A program made the position numbers and the translations under genes. 64,000 bases of DNA, from contig JAMWFC010000046.1 in NCBI GenBank assembly GCA_027475525.1, forward strand, positions 992,001 to 1,056,000, written 5' to 3'. Below, one piece after another: positions 32,994 through 43,380 of this stretch. The notes under the pieces are model-generated. The model had not been told where the DNA came from and did not search any database. It was given only the letters and a program-made list of their open reading frames with translations. Source of the DNA: Macrolepiota albuminosa. Its lineage: Eukaryota; Basidiomycota; Agaricomycetes; Agaricales; Agaricaceae. The first letter of the stretch is position 1; every line of letters starts with the position of its first letter.

Positions 32994-33358
32994 TTATCGA
33001 CACCATTAATCAATCAACATCATTGTCCGATACTGGCCACCCTTTCACCCTTCACATCCTTCACATCATCACCATACGTACCTTATTCATTCATTCGCTT
33101 ACTGCACACGACCCTGGCCATTGTACACACAGAGAGTATATAAACTAGACATACGGACACGAACCCTCAGTCAATTACTGTTGAACTGAGGGTAAGTCAA
33201 CATTCTGTTACACAGAGCGCTATGACAACTGATGTAACCACATGGGTAAATTAACTTGTGTATTTGTCAGATAGTTACGTAGTCAATTACTGTTGAACTG
33301 AGGATTAACTTGTGTATTCGTCAGGTCTTCAAACAGATTTACATATTAGATTCTAACA
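32994..33358 (+). mobile_element. 3' LTR of Copia A (365 bp)
   Basis: Starts TGTTGGCATATTATCG and ends TTCTAACA. Relative to the 5' LTR it has several CG-to-CA or TG changes. In its intron segment the acceptor TAG has become TAA and the branch point CTGAC has become CTGAT. Confidence 0.9.
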
Positions 33359-33415
33359 GTATAGTTGACTGAGGGCTGTTAGGCCTTGACTTGCGGCTCA
33401 CAATGCAACGCATAG

Positions 33416-33760
33416 TGTTGGAATTAACTGGTGAACACCACAGATACTAGGTAACTGGACACCCTTTGAACTCGTCACATCAATCACGGATGCTTTGTCT
33501 GGCCACTAGAGCCAAAGACCATTGTCTCGCTCACGTATATATAGAAGGACAATGTAGGTAGCACCCTCAGTCAATTATAGAGAGACTGAGGGTGAGTAAT
33601 TACATTTGTTCAACGACACAACATTATAGCTTACTGTACACTTAGAATTAACCTGAACGTTTGTTCTTAGGTACAGTACAATGATCAGTTGATTATAGAA
33701 AGACTGAGGAATTAACCTGAACATTTGTTCTTAGGTCTATACACGGCTTCATTTCTAACA
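33416..33760 (+). mobile_element. Solo Copia-type LTR B with target duplication CATAG
   Basis: Starts TGTTGGAATTAAC and ends TTTCTAACA. CATAG flanks it at 33411-33415 and 33761-33765. TATATATAG lies at 33536-33544, 32 bp before the segment start. It carries the same unspliced/spliced tandem as Copia A but is a different family by sequence. Confidence 0.9.
33568..33734 (+). other. LTR B: intron-containing segment followed by its intron-less copy
   Basis: Segment 1 (33568-33591), a 54-nt interval (33592-33645, GTGAGT...ACTTAG), segment 2 (33646-33670). Then segment 1 recurs (33686-33709), fused directly to segment 2 (33710-33734). The copies differ at a few bases, so the arrangement is not a recent duplication. 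Confidence 0.88.
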
Positions 33761-33765
33761 CATAG

Positions 33766-33893
33766 TTGGGCACTAAAAGAGAAATATATTATGCAACTTG
33801 TAGATAGTTACAATAAACAAACCTAAGAGAGAAATGAATCAACATAAGAAAAGGCATTCTACTAGCCTGACTACAAGTTATATTGGGCGATAG
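33766..33893. other. Short unassigned stretch
   Basis: Lies between solo LTR B and the gypsy H chromodomain scrap. Nothing recognisable was seen. Confidence 0.4.
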
Positions 33894-34089
33894 TCACGTG
33901 CATATCATGACACCCCACCTGTAAGGCTTAAAGCCATCATCCTCGCTCTTGTACCCTTTCCACCTCACGAGAAACTCCATCACCCCTCCTCTTGTCCTCC
34001 TTTCACGCAATATTCGCTCAATCTCCACTTCTTCCCCCGTCTGCATTTGCGCTTGCAGTGGTGGAACCTGACGCCGTCCCAGGATAGTG
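33894..34089 (-). pseudogene. Gypsy H chromodomain fragment
   Basis: On minus it encodes EVEIERILRERRTRGG and EFLVRWKGYKSEDDGFKPYR, a chromodomain with the usual WKGY and the tryptophan of the W-E-P region lost. It is the 3' continuation of the integrase at 39461-40536, from which Copia F separates it. Confidence 0.75.
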
Positions 34090-34358
34090 TGTCGCAGCAA
34101 AGCCATGTAGGTTTATTGAAGTATAATAATACAAGGTTAATAGACTGAAGTTCAAAGGTAAGAGACAATTCAAACTTCAGGACATGACTAGGCTTAAATA
34201 GGTTCTTACTTGTGAGACATGAGTGGAGCCAAAATAACATAAGAATATGTTTTAGTAAGTATGATAATTTAAAAGATTATAAAGTGTGTATGGGTGTACA
34301 CAATAAATGATGAGAACATGATGTGTGTTGCCAAAGTCAGACATTGTTTCCTTCGACA
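34090..34358 (-). mobile_element. 3' LTR of Copia F (269 bp)
   Basis: On minus it starts TGTCGAAGGAAAC and ends TTTGCTGCGACA. It lacks the intron-type tandem of LTRs A-D. Confidence 0.88.
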
Positions 34359-34911
34359 CTCCCACTCGATGCGGACACAGGGAGCACAATGCCAAGTTTA
34401 GTACAATATTTTTCGAATTTTTCATGAGGTAACGCTTTTGTAAGAGTGTTCCTATCATTTTGTGAGTTGAAACTTGTTCCAACTTTATGTCTCCCTTCGT
34501 GATACGTTTGCAAATATAATGATATTGAATGTCGATGTGTTTAGCTTGTAAATGGCAAACCGGATTTTTCAACAGAGCAATACTTCCTGCACTATCCGTA
34601 TAAATAATAGTGGCATCAGCTTGACGGAAGTCAAGATTGTTTAGAAGATTGTGAAGCCATATAGCCTCTCTAGTAGCCTTAGAAGAGGCGATGTATTTGG
34701 CTTCGACAGTCAAGGTAGCAATGACAACTTGCTTCTTTGATGACCAAGATATCATGCTGCCATTGAGACTGAAGCACCAGCCACTAACAGACCTGTGGTC
34801 ATATTGGTCTTGTGCCCAGTTGGCATCACTCCAACCGATTAATCTTATATTGTTGGATTGTAGTCCTCCTAGTTGAAGACCAAGAGTTTTGGTGCCTTTA
34901 AGATAGCGCAA
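34359..34911 (-). pseudogene. Copia F RNase H
   Basis: On minus: GWSDANWAQDQYDHRSVSGW, VEAKYIASSKATREAIWL, IIYTDSAGSIALLKN, KHIDIQYHYICKRI. These are RNase H D, E, D and D blocks. The reading frame runs on into the LTR without its usual end, so its C-terminus is chimeric. Confidence 0.85.
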
Positions 34912-36090
34912 GATTCACTTGCAAGCAGTAAGATGTATAATTCCCAGGTTATTCAGAAACTGCGCAACCTGACCAATGGCGAATTGTATATCAGGACGAG
35001 TCTGCATGGCATATAGCAATGATCCAACAAGCAAAAGATAATTTAATCCATTCAAAAATGAATTATACGCTTGACGTTTGGCTGGGGTTGTTGGACATTG
35101 TAAAGTCGATAAATGTTGGTTCGCGATGAGAGGTGTCATAACAGGATGACAATCAGTCATGCCATAGCATTCCAGCATAGAATCAATATAGGAGGTCTGG
35201 TTCAGATAAATCGTATGAAGATTATGGTTACAAATGACCTGTAGTCCCAATATATAGTGAATTTCACCAAGATTGGTTATATCGAAATTGTTTTCAAGGT
35301 CCCTTTTGAATGAGATAATATGATTCAGGTGTTTTCCAGCAATCATCATATTGTCAATGTAGACGAGGACCATTAGTATAATTTTTCTGTCTGATTGTAA
35401 GATGTATAGACAGTTGTCTGCACAAGACTGCTTGAAACCCAGGGATAGAAGAATATCGTGTAGTTTCTCCTTCCACTTTCATCCTGCTTGTTTCAGACCG
35501 TAAATAGCTTTCACAAGTTTCCAGTATTCGCCATTACCAATCTCTTTTGGTGGTTTCATGTATATTTCTTCATCCAGGTCACCTTCGAGGTAAGCTCATA
35601 TGACGTCAACTTGATGTATTTTGTAATCAAGAGTTGCAGCCACCGTCAAGAATATTTGTAGGGATGTAAATTTGGCTACTAACAAAAAAGTGTCAGTATA
35701 GTCAATTCCAGGCACCTGTGAGAAGCCTTGAGCAACAATTTGAGCTTTATACTTCACACAATTGCCATGTTCATCAAACTTTTCTTTCAGGACAACTTTA
35801 CTTCTGATCGCTTTTTTGCCTGGAGGTAAGCTATCAACCTTTTTAAACACACCTCGTTTAACTAGTTGATTGTATTCAGTGTCAATAGCATCTTTCCATT
35901 GTTTGGCATCAGAAGATGTCAATGCGGTGTCAACATCAGGTCCAGATATTGCGATGAGAGCAGAGTGTTGACTTTGTCCATTGTCCATATCTACATTGCT
36001 TTGAATATATCTTTTTGGCAATCGACGATCACAAGTGGACAGCATCCGTTTAGGCAGGTTATCCCATTTCTTCGATTTTCAAGGGGCAGG
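34912..36090 (-). pseudogene. Copia F reverse transcriptase
   Basis: 36045-35596 encodes the RT start (WKDAIDTEYNQLVKRGVF; KAQIVAQGFSQ; DYKIHQVDVI). 35373-34915 encodes the palm and thumb with Y-I-D-N in place of Y-V-D-D (second catalytic Asp lost), then LGEIHYILGLQV and LLYAMQTRPDIQFAIGQ. Stops lie between the two blocks and at 34914. Confidence 0.85.
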
Positions 36091-37161
36091 CGGAGTCTTG
36101 AGCATTTCAGAAGTCTGTGTAGGAGTTATTGGATGTGATGGGTAAGTCAATTCTTCTGTAGGTGTGCTGCCTTCTGAGGCACTAGCATAGTTATCATCTC
36201 CTTCGGTTAACTGGCTTAAATCAGAGGGCTGAGCAGGTATGAAAACTTTTCGAGGCACATTGTCATCTGGATATAACTCTGTATTAATCAAAGTTGTTGA
36301 CTCTTTCAGGTGCTTGTTGATCAGTAACAGCGTCGACTTGAGCCAGCTCACTTGGTATGTCATTCTTGTAAAATTGCACGTCCCATGATGTAATTAGCTT
36401 CCCATTCTCGAGGTCTTCAAGTCAATAACCTTTTGTTTCATCTGCCCACTACCCTAGCATATGTACACGTACAGCACAAGACTCAAGTTTGCCTTGTCTG
36501 ACTTTTTTTTGGGACATGAGCCCATTCATACGATCCAAAAACCTGAAGATGTGATATGTCCAGTTTTTTGCCAGTCCTACTCCATTCAGTATAAGGGATT
36601 TTACCTTTTAAAGCTGATGTTGGAGTAATGGACTATATGTATACAGCATACATGAAGGCTTCTCCCCAGTATCACAAGTCCATTCTGGCAGCATGAAGCA
36701 TACTTTGAGTCATCTCTATTAGGACTGCAATTGCTTGCTCAGTGATACCATTTTGCTGAGGACAATATGGGTTAGTTGTCTTGTGGTTTATACCACTTTT
36801 AGTGCAAAACTCATTCATTGCCGAGTTAATGAATTCCGTGCCATTGTCAGTTCGAATAATTTTGACAAGTCGACCAGTCTGCCTTTCCAGTTGAGCAACG
36901 ACAACGTGAACTTTGCTGCAGGTTTCTTGTGCTTGAGCAATCTACCAGTTGAATATTGACAGCTCACTTTGATAATTATGAGGGCATATAAATTGCCATC
37001 CTAGGTGGGTACGTTCATCGGGCCTATCAAGTCAATTATCAAGAGCTCATTTAGTTCGTATTCTTTAGTGCTGATTTCAGGTAAAGGAGGCCAAGTAGAC
37101 TTTCCTTCTATACAGCCACTACACAAATGATCAAACTCGTGATCTTCAGTCCAGAGACTAG
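36091..37161 (-). pseudogene. Copia F integrase and linker
   Basis: There is no long open frame, but a broken minus-strand translation shows a C-x2-C zinc element with GCIEGKSTWPPLPEI near 37100, a D-L-I-G-P core near 37030, IIRTDNGTEFINSAMNEF near 36850, and PQQNGITEQ near 36760, so DDE residues can be seen. A Thr/Glu/Pro-rich linker (36363-36079) follows. The N-terminal side is separated by the solo X LTR. Confidence 0.78.
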
Positions 37162-37679
37162 TGTAAGGGCGACCTCTAGAGGCTGTGGCTCAGTCACACA
37201 GCTGGCAGAGGGAGATCCAAAGTGTATTAGAATATATACTGACAATATCAAGGTAGCTACTCACCTGGCAGAGGGAGATCCAAAGAGAACAAGTCTAGGG
37301 ATTTCCTATGCCAGGTTGGACGCTTCTGGGGCCTCTGAAGCATGGGAAACAACTGTACAGTACAACAAAACCTTAAAAACTCGAAAATTGACTAACCAAA
37401 CAAGTGTGCAAACAAGGGAGGAAAACTCCGGACTTTAGAAGTCAGAAAGGCAAACTCTGGCTTATCTAAGCAGCCTGGAGCGGTGCTGAAGGGCCCACAC
37501 TTGTCTGAGTGATAGCTAAAGAACCAGAGCACCTCAAAGGTTGAGAATAGTACTAACAGATAGTGTTGAAAAAGTAGTAACAGCAAAATGAAAGAATGAT
37601 AGAAGAAATAAGGAAGTGAATGAAAGGAGAGTGAAGAAATAAAGAGTGAAAGAAGAAAGGAATGAGGAGTCCCCTGACA
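37162..37679 (-). mobile_element. Solo X-family LTR (518 bp) with target duplication ACTAG
   Basis: On minus it starts TGTCAGGGGACTCC and ends GCCCTTACA. ACTAG flanks it at 37157-37161 and 37680-37684. It splits the Copia F integrase zinc-binding region. Confidence 0.93.
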
Positions 37680-39187
37680 ACTAGCTGCTTATCAGCCATT
37701 GCTTTGATCACTCTAGGACTGATATGTCCCAGATGATGGTGCCACAAACGCATTGTTGATTCACTAGCAATATATGCGGTATATCCATCAAGCGTTCTGA
37801 TAAACATACAATCAATATGATATAAAGTGCTGTGAGAGCCTATAAGGTTTGCTTGCATAAATTCATGATCTTGCCAAGACAGACTAAGTCCAAAACGGAA
37901 TCCATTGATTGTGGCACCTGCACGCTGTAATAAGCCAAGACTAATGAGATTCACACCTAAACTCGGAATGTGTAGGACATTATCAAGTCGAATGTTGTTC
38001 ATCCCATCAGTCACATTGGTGCAAATAGCAATGGATCCAATGCCAGCAACCGTAAGCCTATTTAAACCGCCTACTGAAATGTATTGATTTTCAGCATCAT
38101 GATACTTGAAGAACCATTTTCGGTCAGACAGCATGTGACAAGATGCTGCACTGTCAAGCAACAATCCTGCAGGCATACCATTACCAGAGGCCATGAGTAC
38201 TTTGCTGACCTTACAAGGCTCTTTGTGTTTGTTTACCGCCAGGTTAGCATTACCAAGATTTTTGGATTTCTTCGGCTTTGGACATTTTGGACTCCAGTAA
38301 CTCTTTTCTCCACAGTTATGACAGATGTTGTCAGGCTTTGGTTCCTTTTTAACTTTAAGCTTGGTTTTCTTTATGTTTTGGACATCTTGTCTATTGCTTC
38401 CAGGAGGTGTGGCATTATCTCGAGCAGTGAAGGCCAAAGTTTTTGAAGTTGAACTTTCTTCCAGCATCATTCGTTCATATACAAGTAGCAGCTCAGTTAC
38501 GACATTGTTGAGAGTAAGTGCATCACCATGGTGGAGCAAATTTTGTTTGACCATCTCCCATATAGAGATTCTGGGCAGGGATAAAAAAATCGCATTAATG
38601 ATAGTATTGTCGTCAACTTTATGACCAGTGTTAATAAATTGTCGGCAAATATTGAGATAGAAGCCAATATGGTCAGACATGAATAAGTGTCCATTCTATT
38701 TCTTGGTGTAAAGTTGTTGATAATAATAATGGATGTTCATCCCGCCCTGCTGATTAACAAAGGTTTTGTGAAGATGATCCCATAACTTCTTTGAATCTCT
38801 GATGCCAATGATTGATTTGTGCTAAGTATACTCGACAGCACTTCGAATTAATCCAATGGTGGCATTGTTTTTGTTCAGCCATTGTTCATACTTTTTGACA
38901 GCTTGCTAGGCCACATAACCTTTTAATTGCATAGCATTACATAATTCCTGGCCTTCCTTCTGCACGACCATAGAAGGACTATTGGCAGTAGGACAGGTGG
39001 TAGTTAAGCAACCGGAATAGTTGTCGGGAGGTTTTATAGGGCACTTGTCATGGCCAGATACTACTTCCCAAAGGGATTTGGCTAATAAGGTGGACTGCAT
39101 ATTGTCCGACCAAACGTGATAATTTGCACCATTAAACTTCAAGAACTGTAAAGTCTCAGAAGTTGAATTGCGGTCATTGGGGCCCAT
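37680..39187 (-). pseudogene. Copia F Gag, protease and GAG-pre-integrase
   Basis: 39187-38906 encodes the Gag start (NSTSETLQFLKFNGANYHVW; STLLAKSLWEVV). 38680 downward has FLSLPRISIWEMVKQNL and a zinc knuckle near 38320-38280, C-x2-C-x4-Y-x4-C (His lost). The protease has LLLDSAASCHM (D-S-A instead of D-S-G). The WHHHLGHIS motif of GAG-pre-integrase lies near 37735. Stops interrupt between 38905 and 38681. Confidence 0.85.
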
Positions 39188-39191
39188 AACC
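39181..39191 (-). promoter_or_regulatory. Copia F primer-binding site
   Basis: GGTTATGGGCC follows the 5' LTR on minus, complementary to the initiator methionine tRNA anticodon arm as in Copia A. Confidence 0.8.
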
Positions 39192-39460
39192 TGTCATAGC
39201 AAAGCCATGTAGGTTTATTGAAGTATAATAATACAAGGTTAATAGACTGAAGTTCAAAGATAAAAGACAATTCAAACTTCAGGACACGACTAGGCTTAAA
39301 TAGGTTTTTACTTGTGAGATATGAGTGGAGCCAAAATAACATAAGAATATGTTTTAGTAAGTATGATAATTTAAAAGATTATAAAGCATGTATGGGCATA
39401 CGCAATAAATGACAAGAACATGACGTGTGTTGCTGAAGTCAGACATTGTTTCCTTTGACA
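39192..39460 (-). mobile_element. 5' LTR of Copia F (269 bp)
   Basis: On minus it starts TGTCAAAGGAAAC and ends TTTGCTATGACA. It is nearly identical to the 3' LTR; most differences are transitions. Confidence 0.88.
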
Positions 39461-40560
39461 TAGCATCCTCCTGCACGGATATCAAGCACAACACATGAAA
39501 TACGTTGTGTATTGCCCAGCTGTCTGGGAGCGCTAGCTGGTAAGCAGTGTCCAATATCTTCTGTGCGACCTTGAAAGGGCCAAACCATTTAAAATCCAGC
39601 TTCCGACTTGGACGATCTGAGTGCAGGTCTGCCCTCTCTAAAAACACACAATCACCAACCACGTAGTCCAGCACTTTGTCAACCCATGCATCATGAAAGT
39701 ATTTCATTCTCACCACTGCCAGCTTCAACAAGCCCTTCAGTTTGTCCTGTACCTTGTGGATCCTGTCGAGCTGCTTTGGGTACCACTTGGGAGTCCACCA
39801 GGTCAATGGAGAAGGTTGGATTATACGCATATTCTGTGTAAACAGGGGACATTCTTGTGGCGGTGCTTATGTGATTGTTGTATGCAAACTCCGCAAATGG
39901 TAACCATTCCATCCAATCATCCTGGTAACAGTCCATGAATGCCCATAGACAAATTTCAAGCTCCTGATTCAACCACTCTGTCTGTCCATCAGATCGTGTA
40001 GGTGGTGTGCTGTTGACAATGCTGGCTTTATCCCCAACCTCTTCCACATGTGACACACATAGCAAGCTACAAACTGGGGCTCCTGATCAGAGATCACTTT
40101 TTTGGTGTTTCATGCAAGCACCAAATGTGCTTGATGAAACTATAACACATTGTCACCACATCATCTGTGGAATGGGCATTCAAGAAATGCGCTTTCTTTG
40201 TCAATTTATTGCAGCCCACCTGGATTTTATTATACCTCTGCAACAATAGGAGTGGGCTAATATAATCTGCAGACACATGCTGCCATGGGCTGTCAGGAAT
40301 TTTCAGAATGGCTTCTGCTTCTGAAGTTTGATGTGATGACAGGTTTTGCACCTCTCCACATACTGCTGCATGAATTCAGATATATGTGGCAAGTAGTGAC
40401 CAATACTAATGTGTTTTTGCTGTTGCCTCCTTGATTCTCTTCTGTCTGTCAACATTGCCTGTGCTGCTGCCACATGTGCCACCACTTCCAATGGACTATA
40501 GCATTCTACTCTCACCACTATCCCCTGCCTCATCACTCTTCTTTGGCCAACACTATCTGC
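39461..40560 (-). pseudogene. Gypsy H integrase remnant
   Basis: Minus order: zinc-finger end (ISEFMQQYVERCKTCHHIKLQ) near 40390-40310; core with HVSADYISP near 40275; DGQTEWLNQELE near 39975; then WFGPFKVAQKILDTAYQLALP (GPY/F type) near 39580. The chromodomain that should follow is at 33894-34089, beyond Copia F. Several frames are needed, so it is inactive. Confidence 0.78.
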
Positions 40561-40904
40561 TCTTTGTTGTTCTGGACATTGGATAGAACTTAGTTGCCAG
40601 TGAGAGCAGAGATAGAAGGAGGGCCAACATCTTTGATGGCCATATAACTATCAATGACAGGAGGAGCTTCAACCATGGGAGAAAAGAGAGGAGATTAAAA
40701 GTTCTAGCAACAAGTTAAAAAAACAAAGGATACACAGAAAGAGCACAACTCACTGATAACTACTGGTTCTATTCTAGTGATGGTTAGTGGTGATTGGGAG
40801 AGTAAGGCAAAGGAGTGCTCATACTGCCAATAACTTATTTATACTGGTAATGATGGCCATAAAAGGGATGTCATCATCTACATCACTTTGTCATCCTTCT
40901 TGGT
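40561..40904. other. Unassigned DNA between gypsy H and chromovirus I
   Basis: No coding homology or LTR ends were recognised. It may be more of gypsy H. Confidence 0.35.
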
Positions 40905-40974
40905 TGTCAGGGGACTCCTCATTTCTTCCTTTTCTCACTCCTTATCTCTTCACTCTCCCTTCATTCATTCTCTT

Positions 40975-41128
40975 ATTTCTTCTGACATTATTTCATTTTA
41001 CTGTTTCTATTCTTTCAACACTATCTGTTAGTACTACTCTCAGCCCTTGAAATTTCTTCTGACATTATTTCATTTTACTGTTTCTATTCTTTCAACACTA
41101 TCTGTTAGTACTACTCTCAGCCCTTGAA
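40975..41128. repeat. 77-bp direct duplication 6
   Basis: 40975-41051 is repeated at 41052-41128 within the X LTR. Confidence 0.9.
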
Positions 41129-41362
41129 GTGCTCTGGTTCTTTAGCTACCATTCAGACAAGTGTGGGCCTTTCAGCACCACTTCCAGACTGCTTATATAA
41201 GCCAGAATTTGCCTTTCTGACTTCTGAAGTCCGGAGTTTTCCTGCCTTGTTTGCACAGTTGTTTGGTTAGTCAATTTTTGAGTTTTTAAGGTTTTGTTGT
41301 ACTGTACAGTTGTTTCCCATGCTTCAGAGGCCCCAGAAGCATCCAACCTGGCATAGGGAATC

Positions 41363-41516
41363 CCTAGACTTGTTCTCTTTGGATCTCCCTCTGCTAGGTG
41401 AGTAGTTATTATGATATTGTCAGTACATACTCTAATACACCTAGACTTGTTCTCTTTGGATCTCCCTCTGCTAGGTGAGTAGTTATTATGATATTGTCAG
41501 TACATACTCTAATACA
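41363..41516. repeat. 77-bp direct duplication 7
   Basis: 41363-41439 is repeated at 41440-41516 within the X LTR. Confidence 0.9.
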
Positions 41517-41579
41517 CTTTGGATCACCCTCTGCCAGCTGTGTGACTGAGCCACAGCCTCTAGAGATCGCCCTTACAGC

Positions 41580-41590
41580 AGAACAAGTCT
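41580..41590 (+). promoter_or_regulatory. Self-complementary primer-binding site of chromovirus I
   Basis: AGAACAAGTCT, two bases after the 5' LTR, is the exact reverse complement of AGACTTGTTCT in the LTR (41366-41376). This is the layout of the Tf1/sushi self-priming mechanism, in which the 5' end of the RNA folds back as primer. No tRNA-type site was seen. Confidence 0.6.
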
Positions 41591-41691
41591 CTACATTTTG
41601 GTCTGGGAGCCCCCTTCAGCCTGCTTGAGCCCTCTCTTGCCCCTTTAGGTCCCTCTCCCACTGGATTACTCCCTGCCCCTCTGTTGCTTCT

Positions 41692-43380
41692 ATGACCCAA
41701 CCAGCCCCCTCAGACACTTCCCTGGATGCTTCTGCCCCTCAGGATGATGCCTGGGGTTGCTTGCTTGCTCTGGAGACTCAGGTGCAGACTACTCAAGCTT
41801 CCCTCACCCTCCACACCACTGAACTTGCTGGATTACGTCAGTGTAAGGCAGGCTATTGCCAGTGGTTCGCAATGCGACACAACAAGAACTCTGTAACAAG
41901 ATATATTCGAGATTACTGTAAGAAATAATGTTGCACACACCTGTAACAAGATGAATCAAACTAGAGACTCAACTACTGGTGCGACTGACTACTGTAGAGG
42001 AACGATCATGTGACTGTGTTGTGACAGTCAGGCCACAGACACCATCTCCTGTTCCCTTCAGGCCCTCTTAGAGCGCCTTCCTCTCACTCCTACCCCTCTC
42101 CAGGCACCTCCAGTTAGGGCTGACACACCCCCAGTCCCTCGCTTTGGGGCCTCCCCTCCAGTTCATGCCAATATTTCTCGCCCAGCACTCCCAGACGCAT
42201 TCAATAGTGACCAAGCAATAGGCAAGCATTTCCTGCAGTCCTGCATCATCTATATTCAGCTCAATGGGGGCTTTCCCCTCTGATGCTCTCAAGATTGCTT
42301 GGGTTCTTTCTTACATGAAGTCTGGGTGAGCTTCAACGTACGTACTACAAGTCTTTCAACACCCTGGAGGAGTGGAGAGTTTTGGAAGTTGGATCAGTTT
42401 GAGAAAGAGTTTCAGACAGAGTTCTTCCCCTTGGACCCTGCTAAGGTGGCAGCCCTCACTCTCCAAGATCCTCATCAATATGGGCAGGAGAAGCAGACCC
42501 TAGATGAGTATATCGACTCCTTCAGAGCTCTTGCTGAACAGGCCTGCTATCCAGATGGTCTTCAGCTCTGTCTCACCTTCTGAGATGGCCTCCTTCCCTC
42601 TTTCATGGACTGGATCAACAGCATGGCTGAGGGATGACCTGACGACATGAGTATTGAGACCTGGTATCAGGTAGCACAGGATTAGTGGCAGCTCATGGAG
42701 TTATGACATGAGCTCCACCATGGAACCGCCCCTCGCTCCACCTCACAGGCATCTTTTTCTGCTCATCATCCCATCCAGCCCTCCCTTCCATTTTGTGCTC
42801 CACCGCCGGCTCAGGTACCTGTGGCACGTCCCCTTCCTCTTGGAGTACCTATGGATATTGATGCCTCTCATCAACATTCCTCCCTTCCTCTCCTCTGCCA
42901 TCGCTGTGGGAAGCCTGGTCACTTTGCTCAATATTGTCCCCAGGGGTTGGAGGTGTGCTATCTCTCAGCTTTAGAGCAGGAAGAGTTTCTTCTCCAGCTC
43001 CTTGCTGCTTGAGACGTTCAAGGAAACCCCTCCCCAGATATACAGACTGAAACAGAACCTTTGGAGGAGTCCTTGGATCCTGTGGAAGCTGTAGCAGAAC
43101 TATTGGATGGGTCTTTTGGTTCTGCAGGAGAGGGTTTTCAATAGAGCAACGAATGAGTTGTATGCCTAAGCACCCCCTCCGACATACAAAATACCCCCTT
43201 GGTCCAAGCCTCAGCTAAGACCTCCTCTCCTCCTTCTCCTGTCCAATGACCACATGTCCTAGCTTGGGAATGACGCCTTCCTTGCCACTATGTTGTTGCC
43301 TCCACTCTGTCTTCCAACTCTCTGCATCTGAATGTGGAGATTGAGACAACTGATACTTAGCAAACTCGAAGCATCATAGC
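41692..43380 (+). pseudogene. Chromovirus I Gag
   Basis: Starts MTQPAPSDTSLDASAPQDDA, with coiled-coil-like LETQVQTTQASLTLHTTEL. A 185-bp solo LTR then interrupts at 41842. The capsid part reads through several frames (SCIIYIQLNGGFPSDALKIAWVL-like, 42240-42310; EQACYPDGLQLCLTF near 42560). The zinc knuckle RCGKPGHFAQYC (C-x2-C-x4-H-x4-C) is at about 42900-42940. It resembles the minus-strand gag remnant J at 59190-61330. Confidence 0.8.
41842..42026 (+). mobile_element. Solo LTR Z (185 bp) with target duplication GTCAG
   Basis: Starts TGTAAGGCAGGC and ends TGTTGTGACA. GTCAG flanks it at 41837-41841 and 42027-42031. Gag homology continues on both sides. It keeps more CpG than the surrounding gag, suggesting a younger insertion. 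The orientation is arbitrary. Confidence 0.8.

Larger units (their letters stand above)
27581..33358 (+). mobile_element. Copia A, full-length Ty1/Copia element
   Basis: LTRs lie at 27581-27955 and 32994-33358, with a primer-binding site after the 5' LTR and Copia gene order gag-PR-INT-RT-RNase H. The flanks GTATG (27576-27580) and GTATA (33359-33363) form a target duplication with one transition. The LTRs differ mainly at CpG sites. One 77-bp duplication, an in-frame TGA, frameshifts and a lost RT aspartate make it inactive as assembled. Confidence 0.9.
34090..39460 (-). mobile_element. Copia F, full-length Ty1/Copia element inside gypsy H
   Basis: Minus-strand element with 269-bp LTRs at 39192-39460 (5') and 34090-34358 (3'). 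The flanks TAGTG (34085-34089) and TAGCA (39461-39465) differ by two transitions and fit an original TAGCG. Gag, protease, integrase, RT and RNase H are all recognisable but broken. A solo X LTR sits inside (37162-37679). Confidence 0.87.
40905..41577 (+). mobile_element. 5' LTR of chromovirus I, inflated by two 77-bp duplications
   Basis: Starts TGTCAGGGGACTCC and ends GCCCTTACA. Its 673 bp minus two 77-bp duplications (40975-41128 and 41363-41516) gives 519 bp, matching the 518-bp 3' LTR. Confidence 0.92.
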
